From contig URNF01000069.1 in the NCBI GenBank assembly GCA_900549155.1, positions 1-10,518 on the forward strand: a stretch of DNA of 10,518 bases, given 5' to 3'. The stretch is from an uncultured Oscillospiraceae bacterium. Lineage in GTDB: Bacteria; Bacillota; Clostridia; Oscillospirales; Acutalibacteraceae. Below the pieces are notes generated by a model. The model saw only the letters and a program-made list of their open reading frames with translations, ran no database searches and had not been told where the DNA came from. Positions within the stretch are counted from its first letter, which is position 1. Each line of letters opens with the position of its first letter. Shown here one piece after another: positions 1 to 6,353 of this stretch. The position numbers and the translations under genes were made by a program.

Positions 1-22
1 ACCGCCGCAGGCGGTGCTTTTT
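1..22 (+). terminator. Rho-independent terminator of an upstream gene outside the window
   Basis: ACCGCC and GGCGGT pair around a GCA loop, followed by GC and a run of six T. The bases after the stem (GC) suggest it continues left of the window edge, so only part of the hairpin is visible. The T run is on the plus strand, so it should end a plus-strand transcript arriving from the left. It also lies directly after the stop codon of the minus-strand acetyltransferase and might serve both directions. Confidence 0.7.
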
Positions 23-23
23 T

Positions 24-503
24 CTATAGTCGTTCATAAGCGATGCGGGGTGTGTCGTCCTCGACCGTGCGGACGATGCCGCAGCGGGTGAAGCCGTTTT
101 TTTCGATGAGGTGCTGCATGATGTGATTGTCGGCGTGGGTGTCGATGCGCAGATGCGGCTGCCGCGCGGCGCAAAAGGCGACGACGGCGTTAAGCACCCC
201 GCGCACTGTGCCGTCGCTTGCCAGGCGGTGAATGGTGCCGTAGGGCGCGTCGGACAGCCACGCGCCGTCGGTGATCGTCGCATAGGCGGGATCGTCGCCG
301 AGGATGAACGCGAACACCGCGTGCACCCCGCCGTCGTCCAGCACGAAAAGGCGTTTTTCTTCGATGTCATATTGCAAAAGATCCGTCGGCGGGAAGGTGT
401 TGCCCCACTGGTCGGGATTGCCGTTTTCCGCCATGAAGCGGCGGGCGCGGTCATATATGTGCAGGATTTGCGGCAGATCGCCGTTTGTTGCGGTGCGGAT
501 CAT
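24..503 (-). CDS. GNAT family N-acetyltransferase
   Basis: Predicted 159-residue cytoplasmic acetyltransferase using acetyl-CoA; the acceptor cannot be told from sequence. The start at 503 (MIRTATNGDLPQI) is chosen because a GGGGG Shine-Dalgarno lies 5-6 bases upstream and a promoter fits just before it; a longer frame reaching 566 would run through that promoter. The N-terminus has the pattern of small GNAT proteins (ARRFMAENGNPDQWG, then PPTDLLQYDIE). The acetyl-CoA binding region is around residues 93-115 (HRLASDGTVRGVLNAVVAFC), followed by LRIDTHADN and the typical C-terminal EKNGFTRCGIV strand-helix. Length is normal for the fold. It is divergent from the response regulator operon. Family assignment is fairly secure, the substrate unknown. 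Confidence 0.85.
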   Translation of the reverse strand: MIRTATNGDLPQILHIYDRARRFMAENGNPDQWGNTFPPTDLLQYDIEEKRLFVLDDGGVHAVFAFILGDDPAYATITDGAWLSDAPYGTIHRLASDGTVRGVLNAVVAFCAARQPHLRIDTHADNHIMQHLIEKNGFTRCGIVRTVEDDTPRIAYERL

Positions 504-530
504 GGTATGCCCCCTTTTTTTCATGGGGCC

Positions 531-559
531 AGTATACATCATCCGACGGCGGAAAACAA
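531..559 (-). promoter_or_regulatory. Predicted sigma-A-type promoter of the GNAT gene
   Basis: On the minus strand, TTGTTT (554-559) and TATACT (531-536) are separated by 17 bp. The predicted transcript would begin about 20 bases before the acetyltransferase start codon. It lies in the divergent region shared with the response regulator promoter. Confidence 0.55.
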
Positions 560-565
560 GATACA

Positions 566-591
566 ACTTTTATACAAAAGTGTGCTATACT
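566..591 (+). promoter_or_regulatory. Extended -10 promoter of the two-component operon with an overlapping palindrome
   Basis: TATACT at 586-591 is preceded by TGC, giving an extended -10 element; no good -35 is visible. Immediately upstream, ACTTTT (566-571) and AAAAGT (576-581) form an inverted repeat around ATAC, at the place where a -35 would be. An activator or autoregulator binding there would suit a promoter with a weak -35. That the response regulator itself binds here is inference. The Shine-Dalgarno AAGGAG (599-604) lies 10 bases before the start codon at 615. Confidence 0.5.
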
Positions 592-614
592 GAAAAAAAA
601 GGAGATGAGCGCCG

Positions 615-1268
615 ATGAACAGAATACTCATTGCGGAGGACGAGCCGTCCATTCGCGAGATGGTGCGGCTGTGTCTCACCAAAAACGGCTATAGCTGCCG
701 CACGGCGGAAAACGGGGCGCAGGCGGCGGAGCTGGCGGAGCGGGAGCACTTTGATCTGGCGCTGCTCGACATTATGCTGCCCGACTATGACGGGTTTGAG
801 CTGATCGAATATATGCGGCAATATGCCATCCCCGTGATCTTCGTGACGGCGCGCACGGCGGTCGCCGACAGGGTGCGGGGGCTGCATGCGGGCGCGGAGG
901 ATTACATCGTCAAGCCCTTTGACCTTGCGGAGCTTTGCGCGCGGGTGGAAACGGTGCTCAGGCGGTTTCACAAAACGGAGCAGGTGCTGACAGCGGGGGA
1001 CATTCGGGTGGACACGCTGTCCCACACGGTGACGCGCGGCGGCGTGCCTGTGGCGCTGCCCGCAAAGGAATACGATCTGCTTTTGTATTTCATCCGCAAT
1101 GCGGGGATCGCGCTGTATCGGGAGAATATCTATGAAAACGTGTGGCAGGAGCCGTATTTCGGCAACACGCGGACGGTGGATCTGCACGTACAGCGGCTCA
1201 AAAAGCGGCTTGGACTTTCGGAGGCGATAGAGACGGTCTATAAGGTCGGCTATCGGTTTGTGATATGA
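615..1268 (+). CDS. Two-component response regulator, OmpR/PhoB family
   Basis: A 217-residue DNA-binding transcription regulator, activated by phosphoryl transfer from the kinase encoded next to it. The receiver domain covers about residues 1-115: acidic pocket E8/D9, phospho-acceptor D52 (LLDIMLPDYDG), switch T78 (VIFVTAR) and conserved K100 (DYIVKPF). A winged helix-turn-helix follows (about 120-217), with the recognition-helix segment NTRTVDLHVQRLKKRLG and the terminal wing hairpin KVGYRFVI. All key residues are present and the length is typical. The start is supported by the AAGGAG site upstream. Its stop overlaps the kinase start as ATGA, so the two are translationally coupled. Target genes cannot be read from sequence; the adjacent exported protein and the lipoprotein are candidates. 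Confidence 0.95.
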   Translation: MNRILIAEDEPSIREMVRLCLTKNGYSCRTAENGAQAAELAEREHFDLALLDIMLPDYDGFELIEYMRQYAIPVIFVTARTAVADRVRGLHAGAEDYIVKPFDLAELCARVETVLRRFHKTEQVLTAGDIRVDTLSHTVTRGGVPVALPAKEYDLLLYFIRNAGIALYRENIYENVWQEPYFGNTRTVDLHVQRLKKRLGLSEAIETVYKVGYRFVI

Positions 1269-2641
1269 AGCTGAGGGTACGGTTTTTCTGTGCGGCATAT
1301 GCCGTGGTGCTGCTGCTCACGGGAACGCTCGGCATTTTGCTGGTGCGGCGCATGACCGGCATGCTGCGCAGTGCGCGGGAACAGCAGATGGAAACGGCGG
1401 AGACGTATGCCGTCGGGAGCTTTTTGTCGCTGCTCGATTTCACGACGCAGACGTCGGGTGCGGCGCTGCGGCACACCGCCGAGCGGCAGATCTCGGCGGG
1501 ACTTCCCGATTGCATCGAAGCCTTTGCGGTGCTTGCCGCAGATGAGACGGACAAGGACTTTATGCCGACGGCGGACAACGAAGGGATGCGGCACTTTGTG
1601 CGGGACGGCGGGCAGGTGTGGCTTGAATCGATCTGCCGTGTTTCGCGGGGCGAGACCTATTATCTCGTGCTCACCTCGAATTTCACGGCGGTAGAGGCGG
1701 ACTGTCGACGGCTGTGGTGGCTGTATGCGCTGGGTGTGTCGGGCGCAGCGGCCGTGAGCGGGCTTTTGCTGTATATTCTGACGCGGCGGGTAACGGCGCC
1801 GCTCACCCGTCTGACGGCTGCTACCGAGAGCATCGCGGGCGGGCATTACGGCGAAACGGTGACGGTCGGCAACGCGGATGACGAGCTTAAGACGCTTGCC
1901 GACAGCTTCAACACCATGTCGGTCGCCGTGCGCCGCAAGATGGAAGAAATCCTGGAAGAAGCGGAAAAGCGCGACGCGTTTGTGGCGGGCTTTTCGCATG
2001 AGATCAAAACGCCGATGACGGCGATCATCGGCTATGCCGAGATGCTGTGTGCCTACCGTTTGGACGAGCAGGAGACAAGACAGGCGGCGGGAGCGATACG
2101 GCTGGAGAGCAAGCGGCTGGAAAGGCTCGCGCATCAGATGCTGGAATTGCAGCTTTTCCGCAATGAGGATGTGGCGCTGCGCCCCGTGTGCCTGTCGGCG
2201 CTGCAGGATCAGGTGACGGCGACGCTGACAAAAGCGGCGCAAAAATACGGTGTGACCATGCAGGTGACGCTTCCCGCGGTGACGGTGTCGGCAGAGCCGA
2301 CGCTTTTGATGTCGCTTTTGTATAACCTGGCGGACAACGCCTTTAAGGCGTCGCGCGTGGGGCAGACGGTGACGCTGGGAGCGGTGTGCGCAGAGACGGC
2401 GGTGACGGTCACGGTGCGCGATCACGGCAGAGGCATCGCGGCGGAGAGCCTGCCGCACCTGACCGAGGCGTTCTGGCGCGAGGACAAGGCGCGTTCGCGC
2501 GCGCTCGGCGGCGCGGGGCTGGGGCTGACGCTGTGTCAGAAAATCGCCGCACTGCACGGGACAAAGCTGCATTTTGAAAGCCGACAGGGCGAGGGAACGG
2601 CAGTCTCCTTTGTGCTTTGTCGCTGTGAGGTGACACCATGA
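1265..2641 (+). CDS. Membrane sensor histidine kinase
   Basis: A 458-residue kinase partnering the preceding response regulator. Transmembrane helix 1 is about residues 7-27, an extracytoplasmic sensor region about 30-148, transmembrane helix 2 about 152-172, then a HAMP linker (about 172-226). The dimerisation/phospho-acceptor region has FSHEIKTP with H245. The ATPase domain has the N box LADNAFKA (355-362), G1 DHGRG (386-390), F box EAFWRED (401-407) and G2 GGAGLGL (415-421). All catalytic motifs are intact. The roughly 120-residue external segment matches no sensor I recognise, so the signal is unknown. The start overlaps the regulator stop (ATGA) and the stop overlaps the next gene in the same way. 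Confidence 0.95.
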   Translation: MKLRVRFFCAAYAVVLLLTGTLGILLVRRMTGMLRSAREQQMETAETYAVGSFLSLLDFTTQTSGAALRHTAERQISAGLPDCIEAFAVLAADETDKDFMPTADNEGMRHFVRDGGQVWLESICRVSRGETYYLVLTSNFTAVEADCRRLWWLYALGVSGAAAVSGLLLYILTRRVTAPLTRLTAATESIAGGHYGETVTVGNADDELKTLADSFNTMSVAVRRKMEEILEEAEKRDAFVAGFSHEIKTPMTAIIGYAEMLCAYRLDEQETRQAAGAIRLESKRLERLAHQMLELQLFRNEDVALRPVCLSALQDQVTATLTKAAQKYGVTMQVTLPAVTVSAEPTLLMSLLYNLADNAFKASRVGQTVTLGAVCAETAVTVTVRDHGRGIAAESLPHLTEAFWREDKARSRALGGAGLGLTLCQKIAALHGTKLHFESRQGEGTAVSFVLCRCEVTP

Positions 2642-3300
2642 AGAGAAAAACAGTGACGGCGTTTTTGCTGCTTTTGCTGGCGACTGTGCTGGTGGTCGGT
2701 GTGCCGCTGGGGCTCGGTGTCCGCTTTCCCGATGCGGCGGCGACAAAGTGGCAGTATACCGTTGCGGAGCAGTATGCGCTCACCGAGCAGCAGATGGCAC
2801 GGATATTCTATGCGCGCACGGCGACGTTCTTTTTGGGAAACGCGACCCCGCGGCAGGTGTCGCGGGAGACGGTCTGCACGTTGATCGAAAAGGTGGTGCA
2901 GGAGGCAGACGATCGACAGGCGCTGGAACAGGTGATCCGAAACGGCGACGAGGAAGACTGCAACACCTATGAGGAGATCGTCGCGGTGGACGGACGCCCT
3001 GTGGCGGTGCGCTATGTCTGGCTGGCGTATGCAAACGAAAGCGGGACGGTGACGATGACATTTGAGGAAAAGACCGGCACGGTGCTCATGCTGCATTGCA
3101 GCGGTGCGGTGGCGGAAGAAACGTCGAATGCCGTCAAGACGGCGGTGCGCTATTATATGGGAACGCTGGGGTTGAACGAGGAGCAGTACAGCGTCGATAC
3201 CAAGCCGATTGACGGCGTACAGCGCTGGGAAGTGAGCATCACGCATGTCGAGAGCGAGAATGTGGTTTTTCGCTCGGATGACGAAACGGATACAGAATAG
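2638..3300 (+). CDS. Membrane-anchored or secreted protein of unknown function, third gene of the two-component operon
   Basis: A 220-residue protein. Residues 1-4 are basic (MKRK) and about 5-28 form one hydrophobic segment, so it is either an uncleaved N-terminal anchor or a signal peptide. The rest (about 30-220) is soluble and acidic, ending in DDETDTE. I do not recognise a domain. The middle (about residues 110-145) alternates beta-like stretches such as VRYVWLAYANESGTVTMTFE. The start codon overlaps the kinase stop (ATGA), so it is made with the kinase and regulator and could act in sensing or modulating the kinase outside the membrane; that is inference from position only. A hairpin terminator follows 26 bases after the stop. 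Confidence 0.8.
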   Translation: MKRKTVTAFLLLLLATVLVVGVPLGLGVRFPDAAATKWQYTVAEQYALTEQQMARIFYARTATFFLGNATPRQVSRETVCTLIEKVVQEADDRQALEQVIRNGDEEDCNTYEEIVAVDGRPVAVRYVWLAYANESGTVTMTFEEKTGTVLMLHCSGAVAEETSNAVKTAVRYYMGTLGLNEEQYSVDTKPIDGVQRWEVSITHVESENVVFRSDDETDTE

Positions 3301-3326
3301 ATACACGCGCCTTATAAAAATGATAC

Positions 3327-3361
3327 AAGCCCCCTTTATCCTGTTGATAAAGGGGGCTTTT
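3327..3361 (+). terminator. Hairpin ending the two-component operon and overlapping the next gene's ribosome binding site
   Basis: A 14-bp perfect stem pairs 3327-3340 (AAGCCCCCTTTATC) with 3346-3359 (GATAAAGGGGGCTT) around a 5-base loop CTGTT, followed by only a short T tract (3358-3361). The 3' arm contains AAGGGGG (3350-3356), the only plausible Shine-Dalgarno for the gene starting at 3364. The hairpin can therefore act as a terminator and, when read through, as a block to translation of the next gene. Confidence 0.8.
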
Positions 3362-3363
3362 GC

Positions 3364-4059
3364 ATGAAATACATACGGGCGATATGCTGTATATGGATTC
3401 TTTTGCTGTGCGGCTGTGCACAGACGGAAACGGTGACGCAGACGGAAACGGCGCTGCAGACGTCGCTTGCCGTGCCGCAGTTGTCGCAGTATCCGGAGCT
3501 GCCCACGGGATGTGAGGCGACCGCTGCCGCGATGGTGCTGCAATATCACGGTGAGGAGGTCACGCCGCAGAAGGTCGCGGGGGAGTGGCTCGCCCGCAGC
3601 GAGGCGTTTTATACCGAAAACGGCGTGCAGTACGGTCCCGATCCAAACAAGGTGTTTGCGGGCGATCCGTTCAGCCGCTATGCCTACGGCTGCTTTGCGC
3701 CGGTGATTGCCGATGCGGTGAACGGGCACAGCGCGCGCTGCACGGCGACGGTGCTGCGGGAGAAAACGCTGCAGGAGCTGTATGACACCTATGTGGCGGC
3801 GGGCAAGCCGCTGCTCATATGGGCGACCATGGGCATGCGGGAAGTCAAGGACGGCAACCGCTGGCGGCTGCCGGACGGGACGGATTTTGTCTGGCCTGCG
3901 AGGGAGCACTGCCTCGTGTTGGTCGGCAGCACAGAAACCGACTATCTTTTCAACGACCCGCAGACGGGCGGCAGGGTGCACTATGAAAAAGGACTTTGCG
4001 AGCAGCGCTTTCAGTCGCTGGGACGGCAGGCGGTGTATATCGGCAAAGAAGCTGCATGA
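3364..4059 (+). CDS. C39-like cysteine peptidase lipoprotein
   Basis: A 231-residue predicted lipoprotein with a papain-like (C39_2 type) peptidase domain, acting at the outer face of the membrane. A signal peptide ends in LLLCGC, with lipidated C18; the cysteine at position -2 of the lipobox is unusual. A short Thr/Gln/Glu-rich linker (TETVTQTETALQT) follows. Catalytic candidates are Q39 (VPQLSQYPELPTGC), C50 (PTGCEATAAAMVLQYHG), H182 (REHCLVLVG) and N197/D198 (LFNDPQTGG). Substrate is unknown; the family is seen in uncharacterised exported proteins of Firmicutes. Translation depends on a Shine-Dalgarno held inside the preceding hairpin. No terminator is seen after the stop. Confidence 0.8.
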   Translation: MKYIRAICCIWILLLCGCAQTETVTQTETALQTSLAVPQLSQYPELPTGCEATAAAMVLQYHGEEVTPQKVAGEWLARSEAFYTENGVQYGPDPNKVFAGDPFSRYAYGCFAPVIADAVNGHSARCTATVLREKTLQELYDTYVAAGKPLLIWATMGMREVKDGNRWRLPDGTDFVWPAREHCLVLVGSTETDYLFNDPQTGGRVHYEKGLCEQRFQSLGRQAVYIGKEAA

Positions 4060-4105
4060 GGTGTTTGCTGTGGGATGATTGTGATTTGACGCATTTTGCA
4101 AGCTG

Positions 4106-4135
4106 TTGACAACATTATACGGTGAATGGTATACT
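4106..4135 (+). promoter_or_regulatory. Strong predicted vegetative promoter of the exported protein gene at 4197
   Basis: TTGACA (4106-4111) and TATACT (4130-4135) are 18 bp apart, and TGG just before the -10 makes it an extended -10. The -35 hexamer matches consensus fully and the -10 five of six. Transcription should start near 4142, giving a leader of about 55 bases before the start codon at 4197. The rest of the 4060-4196 gap shows nothing else clear. Confidence 0.8.
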
Positions 4136-4196
4136 GAATTTGACGGATAATCGGTGTGCGTTCCTGTACTATACAAGACGGAGGGCGGCAAGCAAA

Positions 4197-4937
4197 ATGA
4201 AAAAAAGTAAAAAACTCATTACGTTTGTGTCGATCGCTGTTTTCGTGATACTTATGATCCCGACGGGTGTTATTGCAAGCACACAAGTATTCGGCAGAGT
4301 TGAGGCAAATCTCGGCAGGGTCGCTCCGCCGATAATGAACACGAATAACGAGCAGGAGCTTGTGTTGGTGGAACCTGATCCTAACAATGACAAGATGATT
4401 TTCGGAAATCAGGAAAGGAATTTCTGCCTGGGATATTTAGATAATTTCAAAGCCGAAACGGTGACCGGCGGCGAAAGTGCGGAGGAGGCGGCACGGATCA
4501 CGCGCAAAAATGCGCTGCTGCAAGAGTATAGAGCGTATGTGGATCGGTTGTATGATCAAAAGATGACGATCGGAGAATACGACAATCACTATGCACATTT
4601 GATGGATATATTCTCTGAACTGTTACCTTTGGAGCCGGAAAAGACGCCGCAGGAAAAATTTGAAATTCAACTGCAGAATATTATAAGTAGGCTGAAAGAA
4701 GATCTGTATTACAGTGAAGTTCATGGAGAGATGTATATAGAAGAAAGAAAGCTCAATATTCCGCAGTTGAAAAAATGTATTGAAGAGTTTACTGCTCTGC
4801 AGAACAAGATCGCTGCAAAACAACTGTCCTTTGAACAGATGCAGCAAGAATACACGCTGTATCTGGAGGAGGTGAAAACTGCCAGCCCGTATGAGTTTTC
4901 GGCTGCGACTTCGCCTGAAGAAGAGGAAAACAGTTGA
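4197..4937 (+). CDS. Exported or membrane-anchored protein of unknown function
   Basis: A 246-residue protein that I do not recognise. The start at 4197 is chosen over an upstream in-frame ATG at 4122 because 4122 precedes the predicted transcription start, while GGAGGG (4180-4185) lies 11 bases before 4197 and the protein then begins with a proper signal: MKKSKK followed by a hydrophobic helix (about 7-27) and a possible cleavage after ASTQ. Residues 30-75 look extended and Asn-rich; about 90-230 are rich in Glu, Gln, Lys and Leu and likely helical or coiled-coil, with LEPEKTPQEKFEIQLQNI and LQNKIAAKQLSFEQMQQEY as examples. The acidic tail is PEEEENS. Codons are more AT-rich than in the operon to the left. 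It is monocistronic, with its own promoter and terminator. Confidence 0.75.
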   Translation: MKKSKKLITFVSIAVFVILMIPTGVIASTQVFGRVEANLGRVAPPIMNTNNEQELVLVEPDPNNDKMIFGNQERNFCLGYLDNFKAETVTGGESAEEAARITRKNALLQEYRAYVDRLYDQKMTIGEYDNHYAHLMDIFSELLPLEPEKTPQEKFEIQLQNIISRLKEDLYYSEVHGEMYIEERKLNIPQLKKCIEEFTALQNKIAAKQLSFEQMQQEYTLYLEEVKTASPYEFSAATSPEEEENS

Positions 4938-4978
4938 CATCTGCATTTTGCCTGTGATCCTGTGATGCTGTTTTGAAG

Positions 4979-5018
4979 AAAAATCATCCGATGTGCAACG
5001 CATATCGGATGATTTTTT
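4979..5018 (+). terminator. Rho-independent terminator of the exported protein gene
   Basis: AAATCATCCGAT (4981-4992) pairs with ATCGGATGATTT (5004-5015). The stem continues inward through GTGC and GCAT with one wobble pair, leaving a loop of about three bases, and ends in six T on the plus strand (5013-5018). The A run on its 5' side would also allow some termination of minus-strand transcripts. Between it and 5153 I see no gene or clear signal. Confidence 0.9.
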
Positions 5019-5153
5019 GTTCAAACAGGCGGCACAATCAAAAATTTTGCCGTGCCGGCGTGTCTTATATTTTAAAGGACGTACGGAAAATGGGAGAAAA
5101 AGTGGTAGATAAGCGGTAGAAAAAGACGCTGCGGAGAAAAAGCCGGGAAAGAA

Positions 5154-5187
5154 AAAAGCCTTGAAACCATTTGGTTTCAAGGCTTTT
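5154..5187 (-). terminator. Terminator downstream of the tRNA-Ala gene
   Basis: AAAAGCCTTGAAACC (5154-5168) and GGTTTCAAGGCTTTT (5173-5187) form a 15-bp perfect stem with loop ATTT. On the minus strand the stem ends in a T run. It lies four bases beyond the CCA end of the tRNA, so it is the original terminator of that tRNA transcript. Confidence 0.85.
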
Positions 5188-5191
5188 CGGA

Positions 5192-5251
<60 letters not shown>

Positions 5252-5252
<1 letters not shown>

Positions 5253-5363
5253 TACAATCGTGTACATACCCCCCTAAAAGGGGGCGGAGAAGCGCTAATA
5301 CACCGGGAAAGTGATCAATTTTGATTAACCCAATGTCGATTGAAAACAATCAATACCCAATGT
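5252..5363. repeat. Inverted and direct repeats at the element end, candidate recombination protein sites
   Basis: Within 112 bp of the junction: GTACA/TGTAC around ATCG (5252-5265); CCCCC/GGGGG around TAAAA (5270-5284), which has no T tract and so is not a terminator; ATCAA/TTGAT (5314-5325); GATTG/CAATC around AAAA (5338-5351); and a direct repeat ACCCAATGT at 5328-5336 and 5355-5363, 27 bp apart. Clusters like this are common at attachment sites of tyrosine recombinases (arm sites) but no integrase is visible to match them. From 5364 to 5464 I see only the terminator below. Confidence 0.45.
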
Positions 5364-5404
5364 AAAAAACAATTCGATGAACTGCGTTCTTTTACAAATG
5401 GAAC

Positions 5405-5431
5405 AAAAAACACCCGACAAAAGTCGGGTGT
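5405..5431 (-). terminator. Terminator of the minus-strand toxin transcript
   Basis: ACACCCGAC (5410-5418) and GTCGGGTGT (5423-5431) pair around AAAA. On the minus strand the stem is followed by a T run (complement of the A run at 5405-5410). It lies 122 bases after the toxin stop codon. Confidence 0.8.
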
Positions 5432-5464
5432 CTTTCGGGACAACTAAAAAGTCATCACACTAAA

Positions 5465-5557
5465 TTAAAAGATGATCAAGATAAAAATCCCGATACACAT
5501 AATTAGTACGACATTATTGTAAACGATAAGTTTCCTCGTGTCAATAGATATATTCAA
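5465..5557 (-). CDS. Possible 30-residue single-helix membrane peptide
   Basis: A minus-strand frame opens at a TTG (5555-5557) that overlaps the toxin stop codon and ends with TAA at 5465-5467. It would encode an N-terminal part with charged residues (SIDTRK) followed by a wholly hydrophobic stretch (VVLIMCIGIFILIIF), like small transmembrane peptides. It sits between the toxin stop and the toxin terminator, so it would be on the same transcript. No good ribosome binding site precedes the TTG; coupling to toxin translation is the only obvious way it could be made. The AT-rich composition alone can produce such a hydrophobic frame, so this is a weak call. Confidence 0.2.
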   Translation of the reverse strand: MNISIDTRKLIVYNNVVLIMCIGIFILIIF

Positions 5558-6141
5558 GGAATTTTGCTAATATTCTTCGATATTGCACTTGCAATATCAT
5601 TATATGTTTGATCGGTGATAGTTGCTACGGGAGTTTTAGCCAATCGTTTTTTACTCACTTCCCTCATGTGCACAACATTTGCTATACCGTGTATGGGATA
5701 GCTTGCCGAACTTTCAATCTGGACTTCTACTTCATAAAAATCAAGGAAGCGCTCAATAGTATTGCCATTATTCAAATATGACATACATCGCTTGCCATCT
5801 TTCTCGTAGAATGAGCTACCTTCATATGTTGTGATTGGAACAACTATTGTCGTATTACCATGGTAGTTTCCAATATTATTCTGCATAATAACAACGGGTC
5901 TTTTCCCATTTTGCTCACTACCGATATTTTCCCCCAAGTAACAGAAAAAGACTTCTTTCTGCTTTACGACCCGGGGAGGTGTAGCAAACCTGAGGCTCCA
6001 GCTTTTATTTACCCATTTAAGGAAAGCAAGTCTTTTGCGTAATTTGTCGGGAAATATATTCCCTGTAGATTTCATGGTGTTTGATAGCGTTGTGATCTCA
6101 GTACCTATATCATTGAATAGTTGAGTTTCCTCTGGTGTCAA
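5554..6141 (-). CDS. MazF/PemK-like toxin (mRNA endoribonuclease) with N-terminal extension
   Basis: Predicted 195-residue protein. The TTG start at 6141 is chosen because GGGGGTGA lies six bases upstream and a promoter at 6179-6207 excludes the longer frame reaching 6270. Residues about 1-58 are an extension (LTPEETQLFNDIGTEITTL, then a basic part FPDKLRKRLAFLKW) not found in ordinary MazF of about 115 residues. From about 60 on it follows B. subtilis MazF: EVFFCYLGENIGSEQ, NGKRPVVIMQNNIGN, VVPITT and later MREVSKKRL. R81 and T104 align with the catalytic Arg25 and Thr48 of that enzyme, so cleavage of single-stranded mRNA is expected. No MazE-like gene precedes it. A role in holding the element in the cell is inference; the extension could be a built-in control domain. 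Confidence 0.8.
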   Translation of the reverse strand: MTPEETQLFNDIGTEITTLSNTMKSTGNIFPDKLRKRLAFLKWVNKSWSLRFATPPRVVKQKEVFFCYLGENIGSEQNGKRPVVIMQNNIGNYHGNTTIVVPITTYEGSSFYEKDGKRCMSYLNNGNTIERFLDFYEVEVQIESSASYPIHGIANVVHMREVSKKRLAKTPVATITDQTYNDIASAISKNISKIP

Positions 6142-6178
6142 TTTTTTCACCCCCACAACATAATTTTTGTGTAATAAT

Positions 6179-6207
6179 AGTATATCTTGTCGAAAGAGAA
6201 ATTGCAA
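6179..6207 (-). promoter_or_regulatory. Predicted promoter of the MazF-like gene
   Basis: On the minus strand TTGCAA (6202-6207) and TATACT (6179-6184) are exactly 17 bp apart. Transcription would start near 6172, about 30 bases before the TTG start codon at 6141. This placement decides the start of the toxin gene. Confidence 0.7.
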
Positions 6208-6301
6208 GATGTTAAATTTATTTCGCAAATGAATACTGTCGCCCAACAAGACAACGGGCGTCGTTTTCATATATAACCCGAAGGGAGGTATTTCCGCCGC
6301 T

Positions 6302-6328
6302 GGCCAGTCTGATGACTGGCCTTTTTTT
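6302..6328 (+). terminator. Hairpin with T tract just upstream of the ParB-like gene
   Basis: GGCCAGTC (6302-6309) and GACTGGCC (6314-6321) pair around TGAT and are followed by seven T on the plus strand. No convincing plus-strand gene ends before it, so it may stop leftover transcription entering the transfer region, or act as an attenuator if the ParB transcript starts near a weak -10-like TATAAC at 6272-6277. The ribosome binding site AGGAGG of the ParB gene (6341-6346) lies after it. Confidence 0.75.
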
Positions 6329-6353
6329 ATGCCATGAAAAAGGAGGTTAGATA

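Noticed and set aside
1250..2746. A 498-codon open frame antisense to the histidine kinase
   Set aside because: Arg/His-rich product with no family resemblance, fully opposite a kinase with all motifs intact.
2536..4191. A 551-codon antisense frame across the exported protein and lipoprotein genes
   Set aside because: It spans two well-supported plus-strand genes and their terminator; composition is typical of antisense shadows.
5089..5119. Nine-codon frame beginning MGEKVVDK
   Set aside because: Too short, no ribosome binding site, next to a tRNA terminator.
5437..5455. GGGACA followed by AAGTC, a possible fourth palindrome copy
   Set aside because: Spacing and the second half-site do not match the shared core.
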